Below are positions 8,366 to 16,075 of a stretch of 64,000 nt of DNA, one piece after another. A program made the translations under genes and the position numbers. The notes under the pieces are model-generated. The model did no database searches. It worked only from the letters and a program-made list of their open reading frames with translations, and had not been told where the DNA came from. Each line of letters opens with the position of its first letter. Within the stretch, counting starts at the first letter, position 1. Source of the stretch: Acidimicrobiales bacterium (lineage in GTDB: Bacteria > Actinomycetota > Acidimicrobiia > Acidimicrobiales > MedAcidi-G1); contig JAQWTI010000037.1 of the NCBI GenBank assembly GCA_029242745.1, positions 1-64,000 on the forward strand. The letters are read 5' to 3'.

Positions 8366-10321
8366 GTGGACGAGACGATCGGCGATTTGGGAGTTGGGCT
8401 AGCTGAAGCCTCGGCTATTGCCCTAGAAGAAGTTTGTGGTGCGCTTCCAGAAGGCGGCGAACGTCGCCCTGGTCAAGAGGCCATGACCCGCCGAGTGGCC
8501 GAGACCATCAATTCAGGTTCGCACCTGATGGTTCGAGCCGGCACCGGGACCGGCAAATCACTTGCGTACCTGATTCCGGCCATCCTCTCAGGTAAATCCA
8601 CAGTGGTGGCCACTGCCACCAAAGCCCTCCAAGACCAGCTAGCTAGAAAGGACCTCCCGTTTCTAACTAAGCATCTGTCACCCTTTATTGGCCGATCGTT
8701 CTCGTTTTCAGTACTCAAGGGCCGTGCCAACTACATCTGCCGGCAACGCTTAAGTGAGCTCGCCGTCAGTGATGGTTCAGGAGATCAACAGCAACTGGAC
8801 GGATTGGCTGAGATTGCCGACGCTAACGAATTGGCCACCATCGTCGAGTGGGCCGAAAGCACCGACACGGGTGACCGGTCCGATCTCCCCATGGAACCTT
8901 CGCCTTCGACCTGGGCAGCAGTGAGTGTTGGGTCCCAAGAATGCCCCGGCGCTAACCGCTGCCCCAGCGGCGAGGAATGCTTCGCTGAACAAGCCCGCAC
9001 CAAGGCTGCATTCTCTGACGTGGTCGTCACCAACCTCCACCTCTACGGCATTGACGTCGCTGCCGAAGGAGCGCTCCTGCCTGAACACGAAGTGGCCATC
9101 CTCGACGAAGCGCACAAGACGGAGGACATCCTGGCCAGGGCTGTCGGATTCGAACTCCGGTCTGGCCGCTTCCTTGCTCTCGTTCGCCGGGCCGGTGCCA
9201 TTCTCTCAAGATCCACTGCGGTGACAGATGTGGCCGCATTGGCCGGGAAGATGGACGATGCTCTCGGACTACACCTCGGCGAACGGTTGGTTCCGTCAGA
9301 CTCAGCCGAACTCCGATCAGTGCTACAGCTGGCTGAGACCCGGCTCGCCGTCCTTCACACGGAAATAATGGCTGTTCCCAAGGATGGTGCGGGCAACGTA
9401 AGCGCGCGCCGGGCACGGGCCCTGAAATCCTTGGAGTCTCTGGCTGGTGACGTCTCGTCCGCGCTGGATCTTGATGCTGGAACCATTCCTGGCCACAAGG
9501 TGGCGTGGACCGAAGGCTCGGTGAATCAGCCAAGCCTCCAAGTGGCACCTGTTGAAGTGGCCACTGTGCTTGATCAGAGATTGTGGAAGGAACGGACCGT
9601 GATACTCACCAGCGCCACCGTGCCCTCCAATCTTCCAATCCGGCTGGGACTGGAGTCACACGACCATAGTTTCGAGGACGTAGGCAGCCCTTTTGATTTC
9701 GCCAATCAAGCTCTCCTCTACTGCGCTACGACAATGCCTGATCCCCGCGAGGAGAATTTCTTGACTGCCTGCCATAACGAGATCGAGCACCTAACTAGGG
9801 CAGCCGGGGGGCGCACTCTTGCCCTGTTCACCAGCCGGCGAGCTTTAGACGCAGCCGTGGAGGCTCTTCGGGACCGTTTGCCCTGCCGAATACTCCATCA
9901 AAATGATCTGCCGCTCCCCCTTCTCATGGCTGAGTTCGCCGCCGATGAGACGTCGTGTCTGTTTGGAACCAAGGGGCTCTGGCACGGTATCGATGTGCCC
10001 GGTCCAAGCCTGTCACTAGTTGTGATTGATCGAATTCCTTTCCCCCGACCAGATGATCCCTTACTGAGCGCACGACGCGACCTCGTCGGACAGCAAGAAG
10101 CCTTCCGCCAGATCGATTTGCCTTTGGCTGCAACTGAACTGGCCCAAGGTGCTGGGCGCCTGATCCGCAGCACTACCGACAGGGGCATGGTCGCTGTGCT
10201 GGACAGACGGCTGGCTACCAGCAAGGCTTACCGATGGGACCTTCTCGAAGCCCTCCCCGGCATGCCCAGAACGGGCGACCGACAAGAAGCATTGGACTTC
10301 TTGGCTCGATTGTTTGACTAG
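8366..10321 (+). CDS. DinG/XPD-like ATP-dependent DNA helicase
   Basis: Superfamily 2 helicase of the DinG/YoaA group, 5'-3' polarity in characterised members, used in repair and R-loop removal. About 651 residues. Walker A is GTGTGKSLAYLIP. A four-cysteine cluster (YICRQRL, then ECPGANRCPSGEECF) is expected to hold 4Fe-4S. The DEAH box is AILDEAHKTED, with later motifs ILTSATVPSNL, LFTSRRALDAA, GTKGLWHGIDVPG and a final GAGRLIRSTTDRG arginine-finger motif. The start is uncertain. The open frame runs far upstream over uppS, and GTG at 8339 or 8366 are the sensible choices because they avoid that overlap. Confidence 0.88.
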   Translation: MDETIGDLGVGLAEASAIALEEVCGALPEGGERRPGQEAMTRRVAETINSGSHLMVRAGTGTGKSLAYLIPAILSGKSTVVATATKALQDQLARKDLPFLTKHLSPFIGRSFSFSVLKGRANYICRQRLSELAVSDGSGDQQQLDGLAEIADANELATIVEWAESTDTGDRSDLPMEPSPSTWAAVSVGSQECPGANRCPSGEECFAEQARTKAAFSDVVVTNLHLYGIDVAAEGALLPEHEVAILDEAHKTEDILARAVGFELRSGRFLALVRRAGAILSRSTAVTDVAALAGKMDDALGLHLGERLVPSDSAELRSVLQLAETRLAVLHTEIMAVPKDGAGNVSARRARALKSLESLAGDVSSALDLDAGTIPGHKVAWTEGSVNQPSLQVAPVEVATVLDQRLWKERTVILTSATVPSNLPIRLGLESHDHSFEDVGSPFDFANQALLYCATTMPDPREENFLTACHNEIEHLTRAAGGRTLALFTSRRALDAAVEALRDRLPCRILHQNDLPLPLLMAEFAADETSCLFGTKGLWHGIDVPGPSLSLVVIDRIPFPRPDDPLLSARRDLVGQQEAFRQIDLPLAATELAQGAGRLIRSTTDRGMVAVLDRRLATSKAYRWDLLEALPGMPRTGDRQEALDFLARLFD

Positions 10322-10360
10322 GGGTCTTAGTTCAGGATTCTCCTCTTAGGCGGAGTCTTT

Positions 10361-11230
10361 CTAGTAACCCAGTCGGTCTAGGGCCTTGGGACGGCGCTGC
10401 CAGTCCTTGTCGACACGGACCACCAGTTCAAGAAACGCTCCTTCAGGCATCTGGGCCCGGGCGGCAATCCCAACTTCCTTCAGCACAAGACCCTTCTTCC
10501 CGATCACAATCCCCTTCTGAGAGTCACGCTCAACAAGAATCTCACACCGGACACGGGGCCACTCCCATTCAGTTACACGAGTAGCGATGGAGTGCGGCAA
10601 CTCTTCCTTAACGACCGTCAATAACTGCTCGCGCACCAACTCCGCTACCCAAAACGCCTCGGGCACGTCAGTAACCATGTCATTGGGGTAGTACTGGGGC
10701 CCCTCCGGTAGGCGATCAAGCACATGGGCCAGTAGCGCATCGACGCCATCACCAGTACGAGCCGAAATTGGAAAGTACTGGTCTGACTCGAATTTCGAAG
10801 CAGCCATAAGTTGTTCTGCGATCCGGTCCCGCCCTACCCGATCGACCTTATTGACCACCAGCACCGTCCGTTCCTTTGGTAAGCCATTAGCGATGAACGC
10901 ATCGCCCTTGCCGATCGGCCCATCTGCTTCCACAAGGAACAAGACAACATCCATGTCAGCCAACGCTGCTCGTGCCGTGTGATTTAGCCGTTCTCCGAGC
11001 AATGTCCGGGGCTTGTGAATACCTGGCGTGTCACAAAATACCGCCTGCACTCCAGGTTGGGTAAGGACACCACGGATCTCTGTCCTTGTGGTCTGGGGCT
11101 TGTCGGAGACAATGGAAACTTTGTGGCCCAGCAGCCGATTGACGAGCGTCGACTTGCCCACATTGGGACGCCCGACGAGGGTCACGAAGCCCGACCGATA
11201 CCCGTCACCCGACGCCATGGTGGAACTCAC
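10361..11230 (-). CDS. era: GTPase Era
   Basis: Ribosome-associated GTPase needed for 30S maturation. 289 residues: an N-terminal GTPase with G1 GRPNVGKS, G3 DTPG and G4 NKVD, then a KH RNA-binding domain with CEILVERDSQKGIVIGKKG. The first GTG gives a 4-nt GTGA overlap with the upstream CBS-domain gene; an ATG four codons later (11218) is the alternative. It is last in phoH-ybeY-corC-like-era, an order common in bacteria. Confidence 0.96.
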   Translation of the reverse strand: MSSTMASGDGYRSGFVTLVGRPNVGKSTLVNRLLGHKVSIVSDKPQTTRTEIRGVLTQPGVQAVFCDTPGIHKPRTLLGERLNHTARAALADMDVVLFLVEADGPIGKGDAFIANGLPKERTVLVVNKVDRVGRDRIAEQLMAASKFESDQYFPISARTGDGVDALLAHVLDRLPEGPQYYPNDMVTDVPEAFWVAELVREQLLTVVKEELPHSIATRVTEWEWPRVRCEILVERDSQKGIVIGKKGLVLKEVGIAARAQMPEGAFLELVVRVDKDWQRRPKALDRLGY

Positions 11231-12507
11231 GACGAAGTTCCAGGAACACCGATTCGTACTCTCGTAATTCTTCGGCCCACTACCTGCTCTACGCCGAACC
11301 TTCGTCCAGCCACATTGACGGCCTCTCCGGCGACCGGCACGTGCCCTAGCGCGTCAAGGATCAGGCCACCAACAGTGTCCCAGTCACCCTCAGGAAGAGC
11401 ATCACCGAGCAGTTCGTTCAACTCGTCGATCGGCATGCGGCCGTGAACGCGTATGCCTCCGCCTGCCACTGATTCGGCAAGAGGTTCCTCATGATCGAAT
11501 TCGTCAACGATCTCACCAACGACCTCCTCAAGAAGATCTTCCATGGTTACCAATCCAGCGGTACCCCCGTACTCGTCGATCACGATTGCCAGATGAAAGC
11601 GGCCGTTTTGCATCTCGCGCAGCAGGTCGTCGGCCTTCTTCGTTTCCGGCACGAACCGCGGAGAGCGAACTAGTGACCTGACCAGCTCTTCATCTTGACC
11701 AGCCAAGTGGGCTCGCATCAGATCCTTGGCGTAGACCACACCAATAATGTCGTCGACACCTTTGCCGCTGACTGGAATCCGACTGAAACCATTCCGAGCG
11801 GCCTCACTCATTGCGGCTGCCACGTTCAAGTCTGACCCGATGCATCCCATGTCCGGTCGTGGCACCATCACTTCACGGACCAGTCGGTCACCAAACGCAA
11901 TCACCGACTCGATTAAGTCGTGTTCCTCGGCGTCAATGGTCTCTGACGCGAGCGCCCGGTCAACCACGGCTAGCAGTTCCTTCTCAGAGACAACTATCGC
12001 ACCGCTGCGTAACGACTGAGGCAAGAGCCATTCACCTGCAGAAACGAGGCTCTGGGCTAGCCAGCGCAACGGTGCGATGAGGGACAGGCGCTCCACGACC
12101 CCCACCGAGCCCACTACAACCCGATCCAAAGAACGCAGGGCAACGGTCCGGGGAATCACGTCCGTCAAGGTGAAACCCGCTAGCAGGAGAAGTGCCACCG
12201 CTCCGACCGCCCAACCTTTCCCAGCACGTCCGTTAACCAGCACGGCCAGAATCCCAGCAGCCGACATTCGACAGGCCATCGCTACGAATAAAACGACTCC
12301 AAGAGTCCGGACACGATCGTCTAGCAGCGAGGGCAGCGAGCCAACTCTCGCCGCCACTTCCGGGTGTCCGTCCCTTTCCCCTAGCCCCCCCACCAAGACT
12401 TCAGCCCGTGATCTCCGGATATGAAGGATCGCTGTCTCTACGACCACCAGTAGGCCCGACATCAGAGTTAAGACAGCGACTAACCCAAGTCCGAACCCTA
12501 AACTCAC
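11227..12507 (-). CDS. CNNM/CorC-type membrane protein with CBS pair (hemolysin-like)
   Basis: About 426 residues: an N-terminal DUF21/CNNM transmembrane domain of three to four helices, a linker with EHDLIESVIAFGDRLVREVMVPR, two CBS modules (about 205-325), and a C-terminal CorC_HlyC domain (GRMPIDELNELLG...TVGGLILDALGHVP). Members are linked to Mg2+/Co2+ efflux and are often labelled hemolysins. I chose GTG at 12507 over the TTG at 12525 because it makes a GTGA overlap with the ybeY stop, as at the next junction with era. Confidence 0.85.
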   Translation of the reverse strand: MSLGFGLGLVAVLTLMSGLLVVVETAILHIRRSRAEVLVGGLGERDGHPEVAARVGSLPSLLDDRVRTLGVVLFVAMACRMSAAGILAVLVNGRAGKGWAVGAVALLLLAGFTLTDVIPRTVALRSLDRVVVGSVGVVERLSLIAPLRWLAQSLVSAGEWLLPQSLRSGAIVVSEKELLAVVDRALASETIDAEEHDLIESVIAFGDRLVREVMVPRPDMGCIGSDLNVAAAMSEAARNGFSRIPVSGKGVDDIIGVVYAKDLMRAHLAGQDEELVRSLVRSPRFVPETKKADDLLREMQNGRFHLAIVIDEYGGTAGLVTMEDLLEEVVGEIVDEFDHEEPLAESVAGGGIRVHGRMPIDELNELLGDALPEGDWDTVGGLILDALGHVPVAGEAVNVAGRRFGVEQVVGRRITRVRIGVPGTSS

Positions 12508-13034
12508 GGGTGGGACCCTTCGCAACGATCTCCGATGTAACGGGCCAGATGAAGATCTTCACGCGCACGCATCACGGCCGCCTCTTCAGGCAGCACATGG
12601 TCATGGCCGAGGAGATGCAACGCTCCGTGAACCAGCAGCAGGGCGATTTCGGAGTCGAAATCCCCGGTGTGTTCAGCCGCCTGCCGATTGGCCACTTTAG
12701 GGCAAAGCACTATGTCACCCAGCAGTAGTGGCACCTCTGATGGTCTGCTCTGGCTGAGGGCTTGAGGGTCCTCGATCGGAAAGGAAAGAACATCAGTTGG
12801 ACCCTCCACGCCCATATGTTCGAGATTCAACGCGGCCATCGCTTCCTCGTCAACCAAATGCACATGAACCTCGACGTCGTATCCATCTAGATGCTCATGG
12901 TCCAACACATCAGCCACTAGCGTCCGGCAGACTTCGGCGTCAACAAGGCACTCGGCTTCCGCCTCTTCTCGCTCATCGTCCACGATCACTGTGAGCAAAC
13001 CAACGACTTGGCGTCTTGGAAGCTCACCCCTCAT
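12504..13034 (-). CDS. ybeY: endoribonuclease YbeY
   Basis: Zinc-dependent RNase for 16S rRNA 3'-end maturation and ribosome quality control. 176 residues with the family's three-histidine site in HGALHLLGHDH and the upstream TDVLSFP motif. It lies 7 bp after phoH and overlaps the following gene by 4 nt. Confidence 0.94.
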   Translation of the reverse strand: MRGELPRRQVVGLLTVIVDDEREEAEAECLVDAEVCRTLVADVLDHEHLDGYDVEVHVHLVDEEAMAALNLEHMGVEGPTDVLSFPIEDPQALSQSRPSEVPLLLGDIVLCPKVANRQAAEHTGDFDSEIALLLVHGALHLLGHDHVLPEEAAVMRAREDLHLARYIGDRCEGSHP

Positions 13035-13041
13035 TGCCTTC

Positions 13042-14004
13042 TCACCGACCTACCTCGCTGGCCTTGGCCTCGCGTTCGTAAGCCTCAACTATGTCCTGAA
13101 CTATCCGGTGACGGACTACATCACGCGCTCCCAGATGCACAAACGAGAGGCCGTCGATCCCGGTAAGCATCGCTTCAAGGTCAGCCAATCCACTGCGCCC
13201 GCCAGGGACATCCACTTGACTGGTGTCACCTGTCACCACGACCCGAGATCCGAAACCCACCCGGGTCAGGAACATCTTCATTTGTTCCGGTGTCGTGTTC
13301 TGGGCTTCGTCAAGGATAATGAAACTGTTGTTGAGTGTGCGACCCCGCATGAAGGCCAGTGGAGCTACCTCGACTTGCCCCCGGTCAACTAGGCGGTCGG
13401 CGGTCTCTGTATCGACCATGTCAAAAAGAGCGTCATAGAGGGGCCGCAAGTAAGGGTCAACTTTGGCCATTAGGTCACCGGGAAGGAAACCAACCCTTTC
13501 GCCGGCCTCAACCAACGGCCGGGTTAGGACAATTCGATCGACCTGACCAGTCTGGAGGGCGCGCACTCCTAGGGCCACAGCCAGCCAGCTCTTACCCGTA
13601 CCCGCCGGGCCAATACCAAAGGTGATAATTCCATCGGTGACTGCTTCCACATAGCGTTTCTGGCCCGAAGATCGAGGGCGGACCGGTTTACCACGCGAGG
13701 TACGAAGGATCTCGGTGGTTAGTACCTCTGAAGGGCGTTCGTCAGCCCGTACCATCTCAATTGTCCGGTCAAGCGTCCGCTCATCAAGAATTAGGCCTTT
13801 CTGGAGTAGCACCATCATTTCTCCGAATACCATTTCGACGGTTTTTGCATGATCACCGCCGATGGTGATTTGGTTTCCACGCACATGGATGGAAGAACCG
13901 GGGAAGGCCCCTTCGACTCGCCGGAGCAGGATGTCTCGCTCGCCAACCAGATCAAGCATGAGATCATTGCCAGGAACGTTGACGGTAAGCGTGGACGACT
14001 CCAT
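13042..14004 (-). CDS. phoH: PhoH-family ATPase (PhoH/PhoL)
   Basis: Cytoplasmic P-loop ATPase, often with predicted RNA helicase or RNase-linked roles. About 320 residues from ATG 14004 (MESSTLTVNVPG), the normal family length. Walker A is GPAGTGKSWLA, Walker B FIILDEAQN, and VTGDTSQVDVP is the sensor region. An N-terminal KH-like segment (RGNQITIGGD) precedes the ATPase. The open frame extends 56 residues further, but that part is Arg/Cys-rich and does not look conserved. It is first gene of the phoH-ybeY-corC-like-era unit. Confidence 0.92.
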   Translation of the reverse strand: MESSTLTVNVPGNDLMLDLVGERDILLRRVEGAFPGSSIHVRGNQITIGGDHAKTVEMVFGEMMVLLQKGLILDERTLDRTIEMVRADERPSEVLTTEILRTSRGKPVRPRSSGQKRYVEAVTDGIITFGIGPAGTGKSWLAVALGVRALQTGQVDRIVLTRPLVEAGERVGFLPGDLMAKVDPYLRPLYDALFDMVDTETADRLVDRGQVEVAPLAFMRGRTLNNSFIILDEAQNTTPEQMKMFLTRVGFGSRVVVTGDTSQVDVPGGRSGLADLEAMLTGIDGLSFVHLGARDVVRHRIVQDIVEAYEREAKASEVGR

Positions 14005-14420
14005 GGGAAGGTCACAGGCTACCGGGCGCAGAGGCCTCCGTCTGCAGGATCTACCAATTGCAGTTGAGCGGACTCCAAATTCTCTTCCTCTTTCCCAGAC
14101 AGCGATCAGCGCATGCTCCGACAAAGGAGTACCTGCTGAGGTTCCACAGCACGAGCGACTCTCGGCTGACACCTCTCATAATTGAAGTTCAATCAGGCTT
14201 GAGGATGGAAAATCTGAGTTTTGACCGCTCTGTGAAATTCCAGCCTTCTGAACTTTCAACCGCTCCCAAGAGGACCTAACTTCCGGGGAGATCCAGCCCG
14301 ACTGTGAATTTTCTCTGAACTCCTCTAGACACAAGATCGTTACTCAAACAGAGCACTTGGAGAACCTCTGCGACGGCCCGGTGGGCGTCTGGGCGAATCG
14401 CAACTCAGCAATACTCCAGA
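14005..14420 (-). other. intergenic region upstream of phoH, no gene seen
   Basis: 416 bp between the methyltransferase stop and the phoH start. No open frame here has recognisable protein features. It probably holds the phoH promoter on the minus strand; I could not pick a convincing -10/-35 pair or hairpin. Confidence 0.4.
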
Positions 14421-15437
14421 TCATTCTGGCTTCTGACCAACGCAGTGCCAATTGAGCGTCAATAGCTCCTCTTCCTCGGCTTGGATGTACGACTGGCTAT
14501 TTTCATTCAGCCGTTTCATCAATGCGTTGGTCTTTTTTGGAATCAGACGGACCTTCGCAAGGAACTTAAACACCGCTTCGTACTTGTCAAAAAGCGCAAC
14601 CTCTTTCTTGATCATTTCAACTGCAGGTCTTCCCACAGAAGAAAGCAGATTAAAGCCAGCGTTCCTATACGAATCTTCCCAGTACTTGTAGTACCAGAGC
14701 CCCCCAAATACCGTTAGTTCGCGAGTGTGTTGAATCAAGGTCTTCTGATGCAGGTTTTCGCTGTCGTAGGCGTCGAGAGCCGCCACGTCATTGATGACGA
14801 ATATTCCTCCTGGTTTCAGGACGCGAGACACTTCCTTAAAGGTGAACTCATGGTCGCTGACATAAGTCATCGGCTGGATGGCATAGACAGCATCGAACGC
14901 TCCATCGCCAAATTCAAGTGGCTTGTTAAAGTCACCGATAGTGAAGTTCGACCTCGAAAGGTTCGAGTTCTTCCAAGCCTTCTCGATTTGGGATCCATCG
15001 AGGTTTATTCCGTAGGGCGTGGCTCCGGTCAGATCAGCGATGTGCTCGGCGATGGCGCCGCACCCACACCCCAGTTCGAGCACTTTTTCTCCTCTGCTCA
15101 ACTTGAGATCGTTCGCAACGATCTGTTCGAACAGAACCTGGTTCTGGAGTACTGATTTTTCTGGGTCAATCTCGGGTGGCATGTACATTTTTTCAACTGA
15201 GCCGAGCGTGCACAGTAGATGAATGACCTTGTAAAGCTCCTGAAGTTCATTACTACTGCCCTGCGGATACCCCTGTAGCGCAACACCGTTGGCATGGTCT
15301 GCTTTGGTATTTTCGGGCGAGTCGACGAACAACTCTCCGTAGGACCGCATGTAGGCACTGAAGTCATCGTCGCTAATGGTGAGGAGCCCCCTCAGGGCGC
15401 CGAGTCGATCCATCATGGTTGTCGGTTTGTGACTCAC
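14421..15437 (-). CDS. sterol-C24-methyltransferase-like SAM methyltransferase
   Basis: Class I SAM-dependent methyltransferase of 338 residues. Motif I is VLELGCGCGAIAEHIADLTGA, followed by GINLDGSQIEKA, then AVYAIQPMTYVSD and SRVLKPGGIFVIND. These line up in order and spacing with ERG6/SMT sterol methyltransferases (LDVGCGVGGPAR, YAIEATCHAP, YRVLKPGG). The downstream segment DAYDSENLHQK...YRNAGFNLL also parallels the SMT region after motif III. The N-terminal 95 residues are specific to this protein. A GTG start is supported by AGGAAG 6 nt upstream. Base composition is more AT-rich than the core genes, and long non-coding stretches flank it, suggesting transfer. The substrate is unknown; an isoprenoid lipid or polyketide is possible. 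Confidence 0.75.
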   Translation of the reverse strand: MSHKPTTMMDRLGALRGLLTISDDDFSAYMRSYGELFVDSPENTKADHANGVALQGYPQGSSNELQELYKVIHLLCTLGSVEKMYMPPEIDPEKSVLQNQVLFEQIVANDLKLSRGEKVLELGCGCGAIAEHIADLTGATPYGINLDGSQIEKAWKNSNLSRSNFTIGDFNKPLEFGDGAFDAVYAIQPMTYVSDHEFTFKEVSRVLKPGGIFVINDVAALDAYDSENLHQKTLIQHTRELTVFGGLWYYKYWEDSYRNAGFNLLSSVGRPAVEMIKKEVALFDKYEAVFKFLAKVRLIPKKTNALMKRLNENSQSYIQAEEEELLTLNWHCVGQKPE

Positions 15438-15589
15438 ATCATTCTTCCTGGTCGCAGGTTGGATCTACAGGAACCATCAACTGCTTCAAGCGGCGTGCTC
15501 CATCGGCTCAGAATAGACACAATGCGTAGATCTTTCCTTTTCTGGAATCTGCATGAGTTTCATTTTGGGAAGTTTTATTTCGCTTGCGC

Positions 15590-15785
15590 TAACCCCTGAG
15601 TCGCGAGTAGAAAGACCTCCAGCGGGTTGACACTTCGGTGAAGGTCCGCTCGGGGTGGAACCAAAACGTGGAAGTCCCTCGGGATGACCACACCTCAACC
15701 CTTTGGGGAAGAGGTCGATGCGCCGAGAGGCTGCTCTAGTGAAACTCCGGGTACAGCCTCCTTCGGGGGGTTGTACTGCTTTTTG
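15590..15785 (+). ncRNA. structured RNA / attenuator with terminator-antiterminator pair
   Basis: This non-coding stretch is dense in hairpins: AGCGG...CCGCT enclosing CACTTCGGTG (15621-15650), GTCCC-TC-GGGAT, and ACCTC...GAGGT around CCCTTTGGGG. It ends in an 11-bp stem with a TTCG tetraloop and a T run. Bases 15727-15733 (GAGGCTG) are perfectly complementary to 15754-15760 (CAGCCTC), which also form the 5' arm of the terminator stem, so the two folds exclude each other. The 5' boundary is estimated. The next plus-strand gene is the helicase at 16076. No known riboswitch family could be assigned. Confidence 0.5.
15751..15784 (+). terminator. strong intrinsic terminator
   Basis: GTACAGCCTCC (15751-15761), loop TTCG, then GGGGGTTGTAC (15766-15776) form 11 bp including G-T pairs. 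A T5 run follows at 15780-15784. The orientation is plus strand. Confidence 0.85.
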
Positions 15786-16075
15786 GGCGAACAAAAATTA
15801 ATACAAGACCCCCTGTGTCACTAGGTCTACTCAACTCGCTGGACCTAAGCCCGGTTCCGCAAAACTCTCTGAGTGAACGACCAACGAAGCAAAGGGAAGT
15901 GCCCTGAGAAATGGGCCTCCACCCCTGAACCTCGCACCATATTCGACGAGATAGAGCCAGAGAGCAGCCGCACCCACCACAACCTCAGCACATAATCAGG
16001 GCCCGGCAATGCGTCATTAGCAACTTCCACCAATACCGTCAGGTCTCGCAGAACATCTCTCAACCTGATCGCCCC

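Noticed and set aside
9027-9548. Long antisense open frame inside the DinG-like helicase
   Set aside because: Shadow of the helicase gene in GC-rich DNA, with no motif.
10322-10360. Weak hairpin between the convergent DinG-like and era genes
   Set aside because: The stem (GATTCTCC/GGAGTC) is imperfect with a bulge, so it was not listed as a terminator.
15651-15661. GGGTGGAACC string resembling a T-box antiterminator
   Set aside because: No specifier stem or following amino acid or synthetase gene is visible, so a T-box call is not supported.
15737-15756. Sequence similar to part of a cobalamin riboswitch B12 box
   Set aside because: The rest of the cobalamin consensus is missing and the stretch forms the switch stems instead.
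15486-15794. Open frame of 102 residues on the minus strand across the structured RNA
   Set aside because: It runs opposite to the terminator stem and its translation is Pro/Ser/Arg-rich with no motif, as expected of antisense through GC-rich hairpins.
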